A stretch of DNA of 64,000 nt from RECO01 sp050485385 (GCA_050485385.1 JBJHBG010000001.1:1-64000), one strand, 5' to 3'. Positions 8,544-17,501 are shown, counted from the first letter of the stretch. Numbers and translations are program-made. The notes: generated from the sequence alone by a model not told the origin.

Positions 8544-9074
8544 ATGTCCGCCCGCGACCCCGTGGCGGAAGCCAAGGTAGCGACGGAGCGGGCCGTGACC
8601 GAGACGATGGTCGCCGAACATGACGTCTTGCAGGCGTTGCCGCAACTGACCGCCGCGGACCTCATCCCCGAGATCACCAGCCTGCGCCTCGATCCGGTCG
8701 GTCGGCTCCAACACGTCGCACCGCGGCAGCCCTTGGTCGTCAGCTACACCGTCATCGGTCGGCGCATCACCGGTCGGCTCGTCTTCGGCGGCAGCACGCG
8801 CTTCGAGATCGGCTGCCGGTTGGCCCGATTGCCCTACACGCTGGAAGCACCGCAGCAGCGCCGGGCGGTGATCCGCGTGATCGACCGCATCCAGAAGGCG
8901 GGAGTCGGCCGGCTCGGGCTGACGCCGCGTCAGGAGTTGCACCTCGCCGACGTGGTCGAACTCGGCTCCGAGCCGGTCGGCTCCGCCGACCTCCTGCACG
9001 CGCTGGTGGTCGTCGGCCTCGGCCTCAGGCCGGTGTTCGGCTGGCTCGACACGATCGCGCTGGAGCGCCCCTGA
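8544..9074 (+). CDS. Hypothetical protein
   Basis: A 176-residue soluble protein with no signal peptide or membrane segment. Hydrophobic and charged residues alternate as in a mixed alpha/beta fold, with an acidic N-terminal helix, a central segment of likely strands (LVVSYTVIGRRITGRLVFGG) and a C-terminal hydrophobic helix ending VFGWLDTIALERP. I do not recognise a family. The ATG at 8544 is chosen since the longer frame overlaps the divergent exporter gene. It precedes the degenerate GGDEF-EAL gene by 83 bases on the same strand and may be co-expressed with it. Confidence 0.6.
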   Translation: MSARDPVAEAKVATERAVTETMVAEHDVLQALPQLTAADLIPEITSLRLDPVGRLQHVAPRQPLVVSYTVIGRRITGRLVFGGSTRFEIGCRLARLPYTLEAPQQRRAVIRVIDRIQKAGVGRLGLTPRQELHLADVVELGSEPVGSADLLHALVVVGLGLRPVFGWLDTIALERP

Positions 9075-9157
9075 CCCAACCCATCCGCGATTCTCTTGGA
9101 CATCTTTCACGCGAATCCCTACGAGTCGGGCATCGATCCGTCACGCGGGAGGATGCC

Positions 9158-10867
9158 ATGGAGCTGTCCGGTCCCCTCGTAGCCCTGGTGTTGGTGCCGA
9201 AGGGTGCTGCCGGACGGCGTGCGGACTGGTCGAGCCAGCCGGTCGCGTTCGTGCGCTTCGTCGTCGTCGGCTCGCTCGGCGAGGCGCTGGCGAGGCTCGG
9301 CGAGGAGCGGGTCGACGCGGTGCTGGTCGATGGCTCCGACGCGCTCGACGGCGGCATCGAACTGGTCAAGCGCCTGGCGCCGCTAGTGACCGACCGGCCG
9401 GTGATGCTGTTGACCCCGCGGGCCACGCTGCGCGAGTTCGAGAGCGTGGCAGCGGCCGCGATCGAGAGTGACGTGCGGCTGATCCCCGACGACGGCCCCG
9501 CCGAGATCGTGCGCGCATTGCGCGAAGTGGTCGCCGACTGCCGCTCCCGCGAGAAGCGGCGCGACCTGGAGCGGTTCGATCCCGTTACCGGACTGCCGGT
9601 GCGCACCGCATTCCTCACCGAACTCGCCGCGCGTTTGCAGGCCCGCCCGAGCAGCTTCGGCTGCCTGCTCTGCATCGACCTCGACGGTCTCAAGGGACTC
9701 AATGCCCTGCTCGGGGTGGCGGACGCCGACCGGGTGCTCGTCAGCGTCGCCGAGCGTTTGACGGGTGCCGCCGGCGACGGCGATTGGCTGGCGGCCATCG
9801 GCGGTGGCCGTTTCGCGCTCTGGACCGAGGCGGCCGGCAACGTCGAGGGCGCACTCGGACTGGTACGGCGGCTCCTCGCCTCCCTCGCCCGGCCGTTGCG
9901 CTGCGGCGAGCACAAGCTCAGCCTGAGCGGTGCGGCCGGTCTCGCGTTCCATCCGGCCGACGCGCACTGCGCCGAAGCGCTGCTCGCGCGGGCCGAAGCC
10001 GCGATGTACCGCGCCAAGGTCGCCGGGCCGCAGAGCTACCGCCTACATCAGCCCCTGATCGTCGGCGCGGCACCGGCATCCCTGTACCGCCGGGCGGCGC
10101 TGCGCAGCGACCTTGCCACCGAGTCGCTGGAATTGGTGTTCGAACCGCAGATCGACCTGCGCACCGGTCGACCGCGAGCGGCGCGGCTGCACCTCAGGAC
10201 GCGCAGCGACGGTGCCGTGTTCGGCCTCGCCGGCGACGCCTTCGACGATCTTCTGCTGCCGATCATCCGCTGGACGCTGGAGACCGCCGGCAACCAGATG
10301 GCCGACTGGCTGGCGCACGACGTGCCGCTGGTGCCGCTGGTGGTCGACTTGCCGTTGCACCTGTTGCAGCGCAACGACGTCGTCGACATGATCCGGCGCC
10401 GATTGCAGAGCGTCGGGTGCCATCCGGCGTGGTTCGAGGCCGCGATCCGTCCCGACAGCGTCGACGTCACGGTTGCCGGCGGCACGACCGCCGGCCATGT
10501 CCAAGCGCTTCGCGATCTCGGCCTGCGCGTAACGTTGAGCGGCTTCGGTGGCGAGGCGGGCTCGCTGCAATCGCTCCGCTTCCTGCCGGCGGACGCGATC
10601 GAACTGGCCGCCGGGCTGGTGCAGCGCCAGCGCGAGCACGGGGCCGACGGTACCGTTGCCCGCGCCCTCGTCGCACTCGCCCACGACCTCGGCCTCGAGG
10701 TCGGGGCGGGCGGCGTCGACCGGCCGGTCATCGCCCGCGACGCGCGCGAGATGGGCTGCGACTGGGTCAGTGGCGCCTGGGTCGGCACGCCCACGACGGC
10801 GAAGGGCTTCAGCGAGTGGCTCTCCGGCAATGCCGGCCAGCCCGCCGTGGTCGCCGCCGCGTCCTAG
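9158..10867 (+). CDS. Degenerate GGDEF-EAL protein with receiver-like N-terminus
   Basis: A 569-residue cytoplasmic protein. Residues about 25-125 look like a receiver-type domain (VDAVLVDGSDAL, then a strand and helices) but without clear phospho-acceptor surroundings. A GGDEF-fold region spans about 140-285 (TGLPVRTAFL, LLCIDLDGLKGLN), yet its signature is GGGRF (215-219). An EAL-fold region follows to about residue 555, yet the EAL site reads ARLHLR, the DDFG motif reads LSGFGG and AEGVE reads GAGGVD. Both catalytic centres are lost, so it should neither make nor break cyclic-di-GMP. It may act as a receptor or scaffold (inference). The ATG follows GCGGGAGGATGCC. Confidence 0.85.
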   Translation: MELSGPLVALVLVPKGAAGRRADWSSQPVAFVRFVVVGSLGEALARLGEERVDAVLVDGSDALDGGIELVKRLAPLVTDRPVMLLTPRATLREFESVAAAAIESDVRLIPDDGPAEIVRALREVVADCRSREKRRDLERFDPVTGLPVRTAFLTELAARLQARPSSFGCLLCIDLDGLKGLNALLGVADADRVLVSVAERLTGAAGDGDWLAAIGGGRFALWTEAAGNVEGALGLVRRLLASLARPLRCGEHKLSLSGAAGLAFHPADAHCAEALLARAEAAMYRAKVAGPQSYRLHQPLIVGAAPASLYRRAALRSDLATESLELVFEPQIDLRTGRPRAARLHLRTRSDGAVFGLAGDAFDDLLLPIIRWTLETAGNQMADWLAHDVPLVPLVVDLPLHLLQRNDVVDMIRRRLQSVGCHPAWFEAAIRPDSVDVTVAGGTTAGHVQALRDLGLRVTLSGFGGEAGSLQSLRFLPADAIELAAGLVQRQREHGADGTVARALVALAHDLGLEVGAGGVDRPVIARDAREMGCDWVSGAWVGTPTTAKGFSEWLSGNAGQPAVVAAAS

Positions 10868-11037
10868 CTCCAGTCCCGCCGGCCGGGTGTCGCCGCATCA
10901 TGGCGTCTCTGCGACGGCACTGTGACGTTTGCTGTGGGAAAACCGTGGAGTGACGTGGACAACTCCGGCGTGTGCGCGGCATAGGCAGCCGTCGCGGCTG
11001 CGGGCTATGCTCCCCCTGCCGAAGCGGGGAGGGTGGC

Positions 11038-11832
11038 ATGCTACTGGAAGGACGGACGGCGCTGGTCGTCGGTGGGGGCTCGATCGCGCCGGGCATCGGC
11101 ATCGGTCGGGCCATCGCCTTGGCCTATGCCCGCGAAGGGGCGAGCGTGGCCGTCGCCGACGTGACTGCCGAGGCGGCGGCGGAGACGGTGCGGCTCGTCG
11201 AGACGGCGGGCGGCACGGCGCTGGCACTGACGATCGACGTGACCGACGACGGCTCGATCCAACGCGGTGTCGCCGCTGCCGAGACTGCGCTCGGCCGCAT
11301 CGACGTGCTGCACAACAACGTGGGGCTGGGCAAGGCCGGCGATCCGGCCGCGACCAGTCCCGCCGACTGGCGGCGCATCCAGGACGCCAACGTCACGGCC
11401 CTCCACGTCGCCGCCCAAGCCGTCCTGCCGGGCATGATCGCCCGCGGCCGTGGCGTCATCCTGACCACGTCGTCGATCGCCGCGCTTCGCCACCTGGGCT
11501 ATGCGCACCTCGCCTACGCCACCACCAAGGCGGCGGCGATCCACTTCACCCGCATGCTGGCCCTGGACTACGCGCGCCACGGCATCCGTGCCAACACCAT
11601 CGTCGCCGGGCTGATCGACACCCCCCGCATCGAGCTGACCCTGAAGGCCGCCTACGCAGCCGAAGGCGGCGACATGCGCGCCCGGCGCGCCGCGGTCGTG
11701 CCGCTCGGCCGGATGGGTACGGCCGCCGACGTGGCCGAAGCTGCCGTCTTCCTCGCCAGCGACCGCGCCGCGTTCATCACTGGCACCGAACTGGTGGTGG
11801 ACGGTGGGCTGAGCGTGGCGGTGCCGCACTGA
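11038..11832 (+). CDS. SDR-family oxidoreductase
   Basis: A 264-residue short-chain dehydrogenase/reductase. The cofactor loop is GGGSIAPGIGIGRA, longer than the classic TGxxxGIG because of an insertion, then NNVGLG in place of NNAG, the catalytic Ser in TTSSIAAL, YATTK with catalytic Tyr and Lys, and the closing ITGTELVVDGGLSV. NAD(P) is the expected cofactor and an alcohol or ketone the substrate. The ATG at 11038 follows GGGGAGGGTGGC; an earlier start would add only a basic low-complexity leader. It is monocistronic and ends 18 bases before a strong hairpin. Confidence 0.88.
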   Translation: MLLEGRTALVVGGGSIAPGIGIGRAIALAYAREGASVAVADVTAEAAAETVRLVETAGGTALALTIDVTDDGSIQRGVAAAETALGRIDVLHNNVGLGKAGDPAATSPADWRRIQDANVTALHVAAQAVLPGMIARGRGVILTTSSIAALRHLGYAHLAYATTKAAAIHFTRMLALDYARHGIRANTIVAGLIDTPRIELTLKAAYAAEGGDMRARRAAVVPLGRMGTAADVAEAAVFLASDRAAFITGTELVVDGGLSVAVPH

Positions 11833-11850
11833 CCGCCGGTGAGGGGCAGG

Positions 11851-11872
11851 GGGGGGACTTGATGGTCCCCCC
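11851..11872 (+). terminator. Terminator-like hairpin with conserved loop
   Basis: An 8-bp perfect stem, GGGGGGAC paired with GTCCCCCC, with the loop TTGATG, begins 18 bases after the SDR stop. There is no T-tract, so intrinsic termination alone is uncertain. The same stem with loop TCGATG occurs after the sugar-binding protein gene at 37745-37766, in the same orientation relative to its gene. Confidence 0.6.
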
Positions 11873-11886
11873 TGGAACCCCCCGGT

Positions 11887-11980
11887 GGGGGGGGGGGCCC
11901 CCCCCCCCCCGGGGGGGGGGGGGGGGGGGGTGTGTGGCGCGCCCCCCGGGCCCCCCCGGGGGGGGGGGGCCCCCCCCCCC
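11887..11980. repeat. G/C homopolymer block, probable sequence artefact
   Basis: The tract is G11, C13, G20, then TGTGTGGCGCG, C6, G3, C7, G12 and C11, in that order. Nothing else in the window resembles it. It starts 14 bases after the strong G6/C6 hairpin at 11851. Two explanations fit: a base-calling or consensus failure at a hairpin (poly-G is the no-signal call in two-colour Illumina chemistry), or a true hypervariable tract. No gene is assigned here; the remaining flanks at 11833-12010 hold nothing else. Confidence 0.8.
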
Positions 11981-12010
11981 ACGGCTCGGATCGTGAGGGG
12001 CGAACGCTTC

Positions 12011-13264
12011 TCAAGCGTCGGCGAGGGTGAGGCCGGTCACGTCGATCTCGGGCTGGCGGCCGGCGACGATGTCCGTGACCGCCTTGGCCGAGCCCATCGA
12101 CATGGTCCAGCCGATGTGGCCGTGGCCGGTGTTGAGGTAGAGGTTGCGCTTGGGGCTTTCGCCCAGGATCGGCGTGCCCTTCGGCGTCATCGGCCGCAGC
12201 CCCGCCCAGGCGCTCGCCTTGTCGTAGGCGGCACCGTTGGGGAACAGGCGTTGGATGGTGCGCGTCATGTGCGCCGTGTCCTTCGTCGAGACGGACTTGT
12301 CGAAGCCGGCGAACTCGGCGGTGGCGGTGACGCGCAGACGGTCGCCCAGACGCGACCAGGCGATCAGGTACTGTTCGTCCACACCGCAGAGCTGGGGCGC
12401 CCCGTTGGCGCCGTCGATGGGAATGGTCAGCGCGTAACCCTTGACCGGGTAGATCGGCAGCGAAAAGCCGAGGCTCTTGGTGAATGTCTGGCTGAAGGCG
12501 CCGAGCGCCAGCACGTAGGCGTCGGCTTCGATGCGGCCCCGGTCGGTGACGACGCCCGTGATACGATCGCCCTCGCTCTCCAGCCGCTCGATCCGGGTCG
12601 ACCAGCGAAAGGCGACGCCGAGGGCGTCTTCGCAGTGCTGGGCGAGCAGGTTGGTGAACTTGTGGCAGTCGCCCGACTGGTCGGTTGGGCAGTAGATCGC
12701 GCCGGCCAGGTTGTCCTTGTCGGGGGCCAGTGCCGGCTCGATCTCGACCGCGCGGTCGACGTCGACCGGCTCCAGGCCGACGCCGTTGTCCGTCAGCACC
12801 TTCAGGCCCTTGACGCCGCGCTCGAAGTGCTCGCGGTCGCGATAGACGTAGATGGCGCCCTTGGACTGGAGATCGTAGTCGAGGGCGAACTCCCGGTTCA
12901 CTTCGGCGAACGTGGCCTGCGAATAGAGGCAGAGACGGACCTTGTGTGCGGTGTTGATGGCGGCGCGCTCGGCCGGGCACTCCTTCAGGAACCTCCAGCA
13001 CCAGGCCCACATCGCGGGGTCGAACCGAAGCCTGAGGCGGAGCGCCACGTCGTCGCGGAAGAGCGACTGCCAGAGGATCTTGGGGGCGCGGGGCGACGCC
13101 CAGGTATAGGCGTGCCCCGGCGACACCATGCCGGCGTTGGAGAAGCTGGTCTCCATCGCCGCCCGCTCGTGCTGGTCGACCACCGTGACCTCGTGGCCGT
13201 CCCGCCCGAGCCAGAACGCGGTGGTAATGCCGACGACGCCGCCGCCCAGAACCGCGATCCGCAT
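12011..13264 (-). CDS. dadA: D-amino-acid dehydrogenase
   Basis: A 417-residue FAD enzyme that oxidises D-amino acids to 2-oxo acids and passes electrons to the quinone pool. The N-terminal dinucleotide fold starts at residue 1 (MRIAVLGGGVVGITTAFWL), followed by AMETSFSNAGMVSPGHAYTWASP, a hallmark of DadA. The C-terminal half has WAGLRPMTPKGTPILGES and NTGHGHIGWTMSMGSA, the conserved FAD-contacting end. The start is the ATG at 13264, which puts the GxGxxG loop at the very N-terminus. The RidA gene directly upstream on the same strand supports an imine-producing amine oxidation. Substrate breadth is not predictable. Confidence 0.93.
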   Translation of the reverse strand: MRIAVLGGGVVGITTAFWLGRDGHEVTVVDQHERAAMETSFSNAGMVSPGHAYTWASPRAPKILWQSLFRDDVALRLRLRFDPAMWAWCWRFLKECPAERAAINTAHKVRLCLYSQATFAEVNREFALDYDLQSKGAIYVYRDREHFERGVKGLKVLTDNGVGLEPVDVDRAVEIEPALAPDKDNLAGAIYCPTDQSGDCHKFTNLLAQHCEDALGVAFRWSTRIERLESEGDRITGVVTDRGRIEADAYVLALGAFSQTFTKSLGFSLPIYPVKGYALTIPIDGANGAPQLCGVDEQYLIAWSRLGDRLRVTATAEFAGFDKSVSTKDTAHMTRTIQRLFPNGAAYDKASAWAGLRPMTPKGTPILGESPKRNLYLNTGHGHIGWTMSMGSAKAVTDIVAGRQPEIDVTGLTLADA

Positions 13265-13286
13265 GGTGCCGTTGCTCCCTCGTTCG

Positions 13287-13637
13287 TCAGCGGGCGGCGA
13301 TGACGCCGATCTCGACCGTGAACTGCGGTGCCGCCAGCTTCGACTCGACGCAGGCGCGGGCCGGCGCGTTGCCGGGGGCGACCCAGGCGTCCCAGACGGC
13401 ATTCATCTCGTTGAAGGTGCCGATGTCCGTCAGCCAGATGGTCGCCGACAAGAGCTTCGACTTGTCGGTCCCGGCCTTGGCCAAGAGGCCGTCGATCTGC
13501 TTCAGGATCGCCTCGGTCTGCTCCTTGACGCTCTTGCCCGGCGCCGCCTGGGCCACCTGTCCCGCGAGATAGACGGTGTCGCCGTGCACCACGGCCTGGC
13601 TCATGCGCGGGCCCGTGTCGAAGCGCTGGATGCTCAT
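13287..13637 (-). CDS. ridA: RidA-family reactive-imine deaminase
   Basis: A 116-residue trimeric protein of the YjgF/YER057c/UK114 family. RidA hydrolyses enamine/imine intermediates released by amino-acid-metabolising enzymes. The conserved Arg sits in APARACVES and the conserved Glu in FTVEIGVIA, both needed for deaminase activity; the loop VYLAGQVAQ is also typical. It lies 22 bases upstream of dadA on the same strand, so it probably clears the imino acids that DadA makes. Promoter sequences must lie in the 150-base divergent region to the next gene. Confidence 0.92.
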   Translation of the reverse strand: MSIQRFDTGPRMSQAVVHGDTVYLAGQVAQAAPGKSVKEQTEAILKQIDGLLAKAGTDKSKLLSATIWLTDIGTFNEMNAVWDAWVAPGNAPARACVESKLAAPQFTVEIGVIAAR

Positions 13638-13788
13638 GGTTGTTCTCTCCTGGTTGGGTTCGGTCGGACCTTAGCGGCAGCGGCGGAGCGTCCACAACCG
13701 CCATCCGGACGCGCCCGCCACCCACTTGCGAGGGCTGGGCCGGGGGGCTAGCGTCGTCATGGCTGACCACGTCGGGAAAGGGCTCGGG

Positions 13789-14598
13789 ATGGACGACGCG
13801 TCGACGACCTTGGACCGGGCTGCGGGCGCGCTTCAGGTCGACCTGGAGGGCCTGCCGTTCTCGACCGACGCCGGCATCGGCAGCCGGGCCGCGGTCGGGC
13901 TGCTCGTACTGGAGACCGACCAGACCATCGAACACGAGTTGCGTCTGATCTGGCCCACCGACGGCGTGGCGCTCTACGCCACTCGGCTGCACAACGATCC
14001 GGTCATCACGCCCGAGACCCTGAAGGCGATGGAAGGGCTGATCGCACCCGCGACGCGGCTGTTGATCCCGCCGGTCGACCTGGACGTGGTGGCCTTCGCC
14101 TGTACCTCCGGTGCGATGGTGATCGGCGAGGACCGCGTCGCCGAATTGGTCCGCGAGGTGCGCCCGAACGCCAAGGTGACCGATCCGGTCACGGCGACGC
14201 TCGCGGCACTCGAGGCCCTGAACGTGCGGCGCGTGGGGCTGCTCACGCCCTATCTGCCGGAGATCAACCACCGCATGCGGGCGGCCTTGATGGCGCGCGG
14301 CCTCGACATCCCCGCCATGGCGTCCTTCAACGAGAGCGACGATGCCGTGGTGGCGCGGATCACGACGGCGTCGATCATGGCGGGCATCGAGGAGTTGGGC
14401 CGGTCGGACGCCTGCGACGGGGTGTTCGTCTCCTGCACCTCGCTCCGTGTCGCGGCGATCGCGGAGGCGGCGGAAGCGCGCATCGGCAAGCCCGTGACCT
14501 CCAGCAACCATGCGCTCGGCTGGCACATGCTGCGCCTCGCCGGGATCGAGGACGCCATCGAGGGCTTCGGCCGGCTCTACCGGACGGGGCTCGCCTGA
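13789..14598 (+). CDS. Asp/Glu racemase-superfamily protein (maleate isomerase-like)
   Basis: A 269-residue enzyme of the aspartate/glutamate racemase superfamily, which includes maleate cis-trans isomerase and arylmalonate decarboxylase. Two catalytic-type cysteines are visible, in FACTSGAMVIG (about residue 107) and VSCTSLRVA (about 217), the arrangement of racemases and maleate isomerase; arylmalonate decarboxylase keeps only one. The ATG at 13789 follows GGGAAAGGGCTCGG; another in-frame ATG at 13759 lacks such a site. An acyl-CoA ligase gene starts 5 bases after its stop, so both probably act on one carboxylic acid. The exact substrate is unknown. Confidence 0.78.
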   Translation: MDDASTTLDRAAGALQVDLEGLPFSTDAGIGSRAAVGLLVLETDQTIEHELRLIWPTDGVALYATRLHNDPVITPETLKAMEGLIAPATRLLIPPVDLDVVAFACTSGAMVIGEDRVAELVREVRPNAKVTDPVTATLAALEALNVRRVGLLTPYLPEINHRMRAALMARGLDIPAMASFNESDDAVVARITTASIMAGIEELGRSDACDGVFVSCTSLRVAAIAEAAEARIGKPVTSSNHALGWHMLRLAGIEDAIEGFGRLYRTGLA

Positions 14599-14603
14599 GC
14601 CCG

Positions 14604-16175
14604 ATGACGCTGGCCGATCCGCGCGCCGCCAATCTCGGCTATGTCGGCCACGGCGCGGCGCGGGCGGCGCCCGAGGCCACGGCGCTGATCGACCTCTCGG
14701 GGGCCGTCGAGCGGCACGTCAGCCATGCCGAGTTGGATGCCCGGATGGATCGGGTCGCCGCCTTGGCGTCGGCGCGGGGCCTCGTGCCCGGCGACCGCGT
14801 GGCGATGGCGGTCGGCAACCGCTTCGAGTTCGTCGAGATCATGTTCGGGCTGATGCGCGCGGGCCTCGTGCCGGTGCCGCTCAACGTCAAGCTCGGCCTC
14901 GACCAGCTTCGCTACGTCGTCCAGGACGCCGGCTGCCGTGCCGCCATCGTCGAGCCGGCCGCTTGCCGCCATGCGGTCGAGGTGACGGCCGAGCTTGCGG
15001 CATTCAGGCTCGCCCTGGGCGAAGTGCCGGCCGGCTTCGAGCCCTACGATGCCGCCCTCGACGCAACCGCACCCGACTTCGCGCCGCCGGTGCTGGCGGC
15101 GGACCATCCGGCGTTCCTGCCCTACACCTCGGGCTCGACCGGCCGGCCCAAGGGCGTGGTCCTGACCCACGCGGGCCAGCTTTGGTGGACGCATGCGCTG
15201 CAGCGCTATTGGCCGTCGACCGCCGCGGCGCGGGCACTCGTCGCCATGCCGCTCTACCACAAGAACGCGATGGCGGGAGCGATCAAGCCGTTGCTGCTGG
15301 TGGGCGGCTCGGCCGTGTTGCTGCCGAACTTCGAGCCCGTGCGCTTTCTGGAAACGCTCGCGCGTCATCGTTGCACGCGGGCGAGCGGCGTGCCGGCGGC
15401 GTTCTCGATGATGCTCAAGCACCAGGACCTGATCGCCCGGCTCGACTTCTCCGCGCTCGCGTCGCTCTCCATCGGCTCGGCACCCGTGACCAAGGAGCTG
15501 GCCGACCGCATCGAGGCGGCCTTCGGCGTGCCGGTCGGGGAAAGCTACGGCCTCACCGAGGGCGGTCCGGTCATGCTCGGCCCGCCGATCGACGGCCGTC
15601 CGGTGCCGCACGGGAGCTGCGGCGTGCCGTGGCCCGAGGGTGACGTCAAGCTGGTCGGCACGGACGGCCGCGAGCACGCGAGCGAGGGCGAGCTTTGGGT
15701 GAAGAACCCCGGCGTTACCCCCGGCTACTATCGATTGGACGAGGTCAACCGCGAGCGGCTGGTCGACGGCTGGTTGCGTACCGGCGACCTCTTCCACCGC
15801 GACGGTGACGGCTTCTTCTACTTCCGCGGCCGGGTCGACGACATGTTCAACTGCGGTGGCGAGAACGTCTATCCGAAGGAGGTGGAGAACCTGTTGCTCG
15901 CGCATCCGGCGGTAGCGGACGCCTGCGTCGTGCCCGTGCCGCACGCGGTCAAGGGCGAGGTGCCGGTGGCACTCGTGATGGCGAAGGCGCCGGATGCCGT
16001 CACCGCCGACGAGTTGAAGGCCTACACCCTGGAGCACGGACCCGCCTACGCCCACCCGCGGCGCATCGACCTCGTCGACGCCATCCCCCTCAACGGTGCC
16101 GGCAAGAACGACCGCGTTGCCGTGACGGCTCTGATGCGCGAGCGTCACGCCGATCTGGCTCGTGCTGTCGAGTGA
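14604..16175 (+). CDS. AMP-forming acyl-CoA synthetase
   Basis: A 523-residue member of the adenylate-forming family that activates a carboxylic acid with ATP and CoA. The P-loop-like motif is LPYTSGSTGRPKGV (about 172-185), the adenine motif GESYGLTEGG, the hinge region WLRTGDLFHRD and the C-terminal catalytic Lys in NGAGKNDRVAV. It is translated just after the racemase-family gene, and its end lies 3 bases from the convergent TRAP permease stop. The side-chain pocket cannot be assigned; medium-chain, aromatic or dicarboxylic acids are all possible. Confidence 0.88.
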   Translation: MTLADPRAANLGYVGHGAARAAPEATALIDLSGAVERHVSHAELDARMDRVAALASARGLVPGDRVAMAVGNRFEFVEIMFGLMRAGLVPVPLNVKLGLDQLRYVVQDAGCRAAIVEPAACRHAVEVTAELAAFRLALGEVPAGFEPYDAALDATAPDFAPPVLAADHPAFLPYTSGSTGRPKGVVLTHAGQLWWTHALQRYWPSTAAARALVAMPLYHKNAMAGAIKPLLLVGGSAVLLPNFEPVRFLETLARHRCTRASGVPAAFSMMLKHQDLIARLDFSALASLSIGSAPVTKELADRIEAAFGVPVGESYGLTEGGPVMLGPPIDGRPVPHGSCGVPWPEGDVKLVGTDGREHASEGELWVKNPGVTPGYYRLDEVNRERLVDGWLRTGDLFHRDGDGFFYFRGRVDDMFNCGGENVYPKEVENLLLAHPAVADACVVPVPHAVKGEVPVALVMAKAPDAVTADELKAYTLEHGPAYAHPRRIDLVDAIPLNGAGKNDRVAVTALMRERHADLARAVE

Positions 16176-16178
16176 GCT

Positions 16179-17501
16179 TCAAAAGCGCTGGATCTGCGCC
16201 GGTAGATAGGTCGCGATGGCCGGTACGATGGCGACGACCAGCAGCACCAGCAACTGGCAGAGGACGAAGGGCAACACGCCCCGGAACATGTGCCGGTAGG
16301 TGATCTCGGGCGGGGCCACGCTCTTCAGATAGAAGATCGCGGGCGCCATCGGCGGCGTCAGATACGAGGTCTGGATCACCACGATCATCATGATGCCGAA
16401 CCACAAAGGGTCGATGCCCGCGCTGCGGATGATCGGCGTGAAGATCGGCACGCAGATCAGCACCACCGACACCCAGTCGAGCACGAAGCCGAGCAGGAAC
16501 GTGATCAACAGGAACAGCACGATGATGCCGATCGTGCCGAGGTCGAACACGGCGATGAGGTCGGTGACGAGGCTGGGCCCGCCGTGGGCGCGAAAGACGC
16601 TCGCGAACATCGAGCCGCCGACGACGATCAAGAGGATCATCGAATTGATCTGCAGCGTCTTGACCAGCGATTCCCGCAGCATGAGAGGCCCGAGCCGGCC
16701 GTAGGCGGCGGCGAGCAGGAGGGCACCCAACGCGCCGACGCCCGAGGCCTCGGTCGGCGAGGCGATGCCGAGCAGGATCGAGCCCAGCACGGCGACGACC
16801 AGAAGGCTTGCCGGCAGCAGCGAGGTGGCGGTCACCCAGAGCTTGTGGGCGAGCGAGACGTCGACCTCGGCTCGGGGCACCGGCGGGCCGTCCTCGGGGT
16901 AGAGCACGCAGCGCAGCAGGATGTAGCCGATGAACAGGCCGACCATCAGCATGCCGGGGAGCAGGGCGCCGGCGAACAGGCCGCCGATCGAGATCTGCGC
17001 CACCGCACCGTAGATGATGACGACGACCGAGGGCGGGATCATGGTGCCGAGCGAGCCGCCGGCGCAGATGGTGCCGGAAATGAGACCCTTGTCGTAGCGG
17101 TAGGCGAGCATCGCCGGGATCGCCATCAGGCCGATCACGGCCTCGACGGCGCCGACGATGCCGGTGGAGGCGGCAAAGACCGTGGCCATGCCGATGGTGG
17201 CGACGGAGAGCCCGCCCGGCAGCCGGCCGACCCACAATTGCAGCGCCTGGAACAGCCGTTCGGCGATGCCCGAGCGTTCGAGGATGGCACCCATGAAGAT
17301 GAACAGCGGCACGGCGACGAGGCTGTAGGTCGAGCCGACGCCGACGAGCTGACCGAACATCTGCCTGGGCGTGATGTCGCCGAAGAACTGCCAGCCGGCG
17401 ACGAACGCGACAACCATCAGCGAGAAGGCGACGGGCAGCCCGAGGAAGATCAGCACGAACAGCGCCGGGAACATCAAGGCCGCAATCGTCGGGCCATCCA
17501 T
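16179..17501 (-). CDS. dctM: TRAP transporter large permease (DctM family)
   Basis: A 440-residue inner-membrane protein with about twelve helices, the ion-coupled transport subunit of a tripartite ATP-independent periplasmic transporter. Typical blocks are FLGLPVAFSLMVVAF near the N-terminus, FIFMGAILERSGIAERLF, GSLGTMIPPSVVVIIYG and the C-terminal TPPMAPAIFYLKSVAP. It is the last gene of the VOC-dctP-dctQ-dctM set and ends back to back with the CoA synthetase gene on the plus strand, with 3 bases between stops and no room for a terminator. Confidence 0.93.
   Translation of the reverse strand: MDGPTIAALMFPALFVLIFLGLPVAFSLMVVAFVAGWQFFGDITPRQMFGQLVGVGSTYSLVAVPLFIFMGAILERSGIAERLFQALQLWVGRLPGGLSVATIGMATVFAASTGIVGAVEAVIGLMAIPAMLAYRYDKGLISGTICAGGSLGTMIPPSVVVIIYGAVAQISIGGLFAGALLPGMLMVGLFIGYILLRCVLYPEDGPPVPRAEVDVSLAHKLWVTATSLLPASLLVVAVLGSILLGIASPTEASGVGALGALLLAAAYGRLGPLMLRESLVKTLQINSMILLIVVGGSMFASVFRAHGGPSLVTDLIAVFDLGTIGIIVLFLLITFLLGFVLDWVSVVLICVPIFTPIIRSAGIDPLWFGIMMIVVIQTSYLTPPMAPAIFYLKSVAPPEITYRHMFRGVLPFVLCQLLVLLVVAIVPAIATYLPAQIQRF

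Noticed and set aside
7088..8623. A 511-codon plus-strand frame over the Atm1-type exporter
   Set aside because: It is highly charged and low-complexity (long His, Arg, Asp and Gln runs) and is antisense to a gene with all ABC motifs.
11652..13303. Frames crossing the G/C homopolymer block
   Set aside because: They translate to Gly/Pro runs and then to shadow sequence of dadA; no start or ribosome site supports them.
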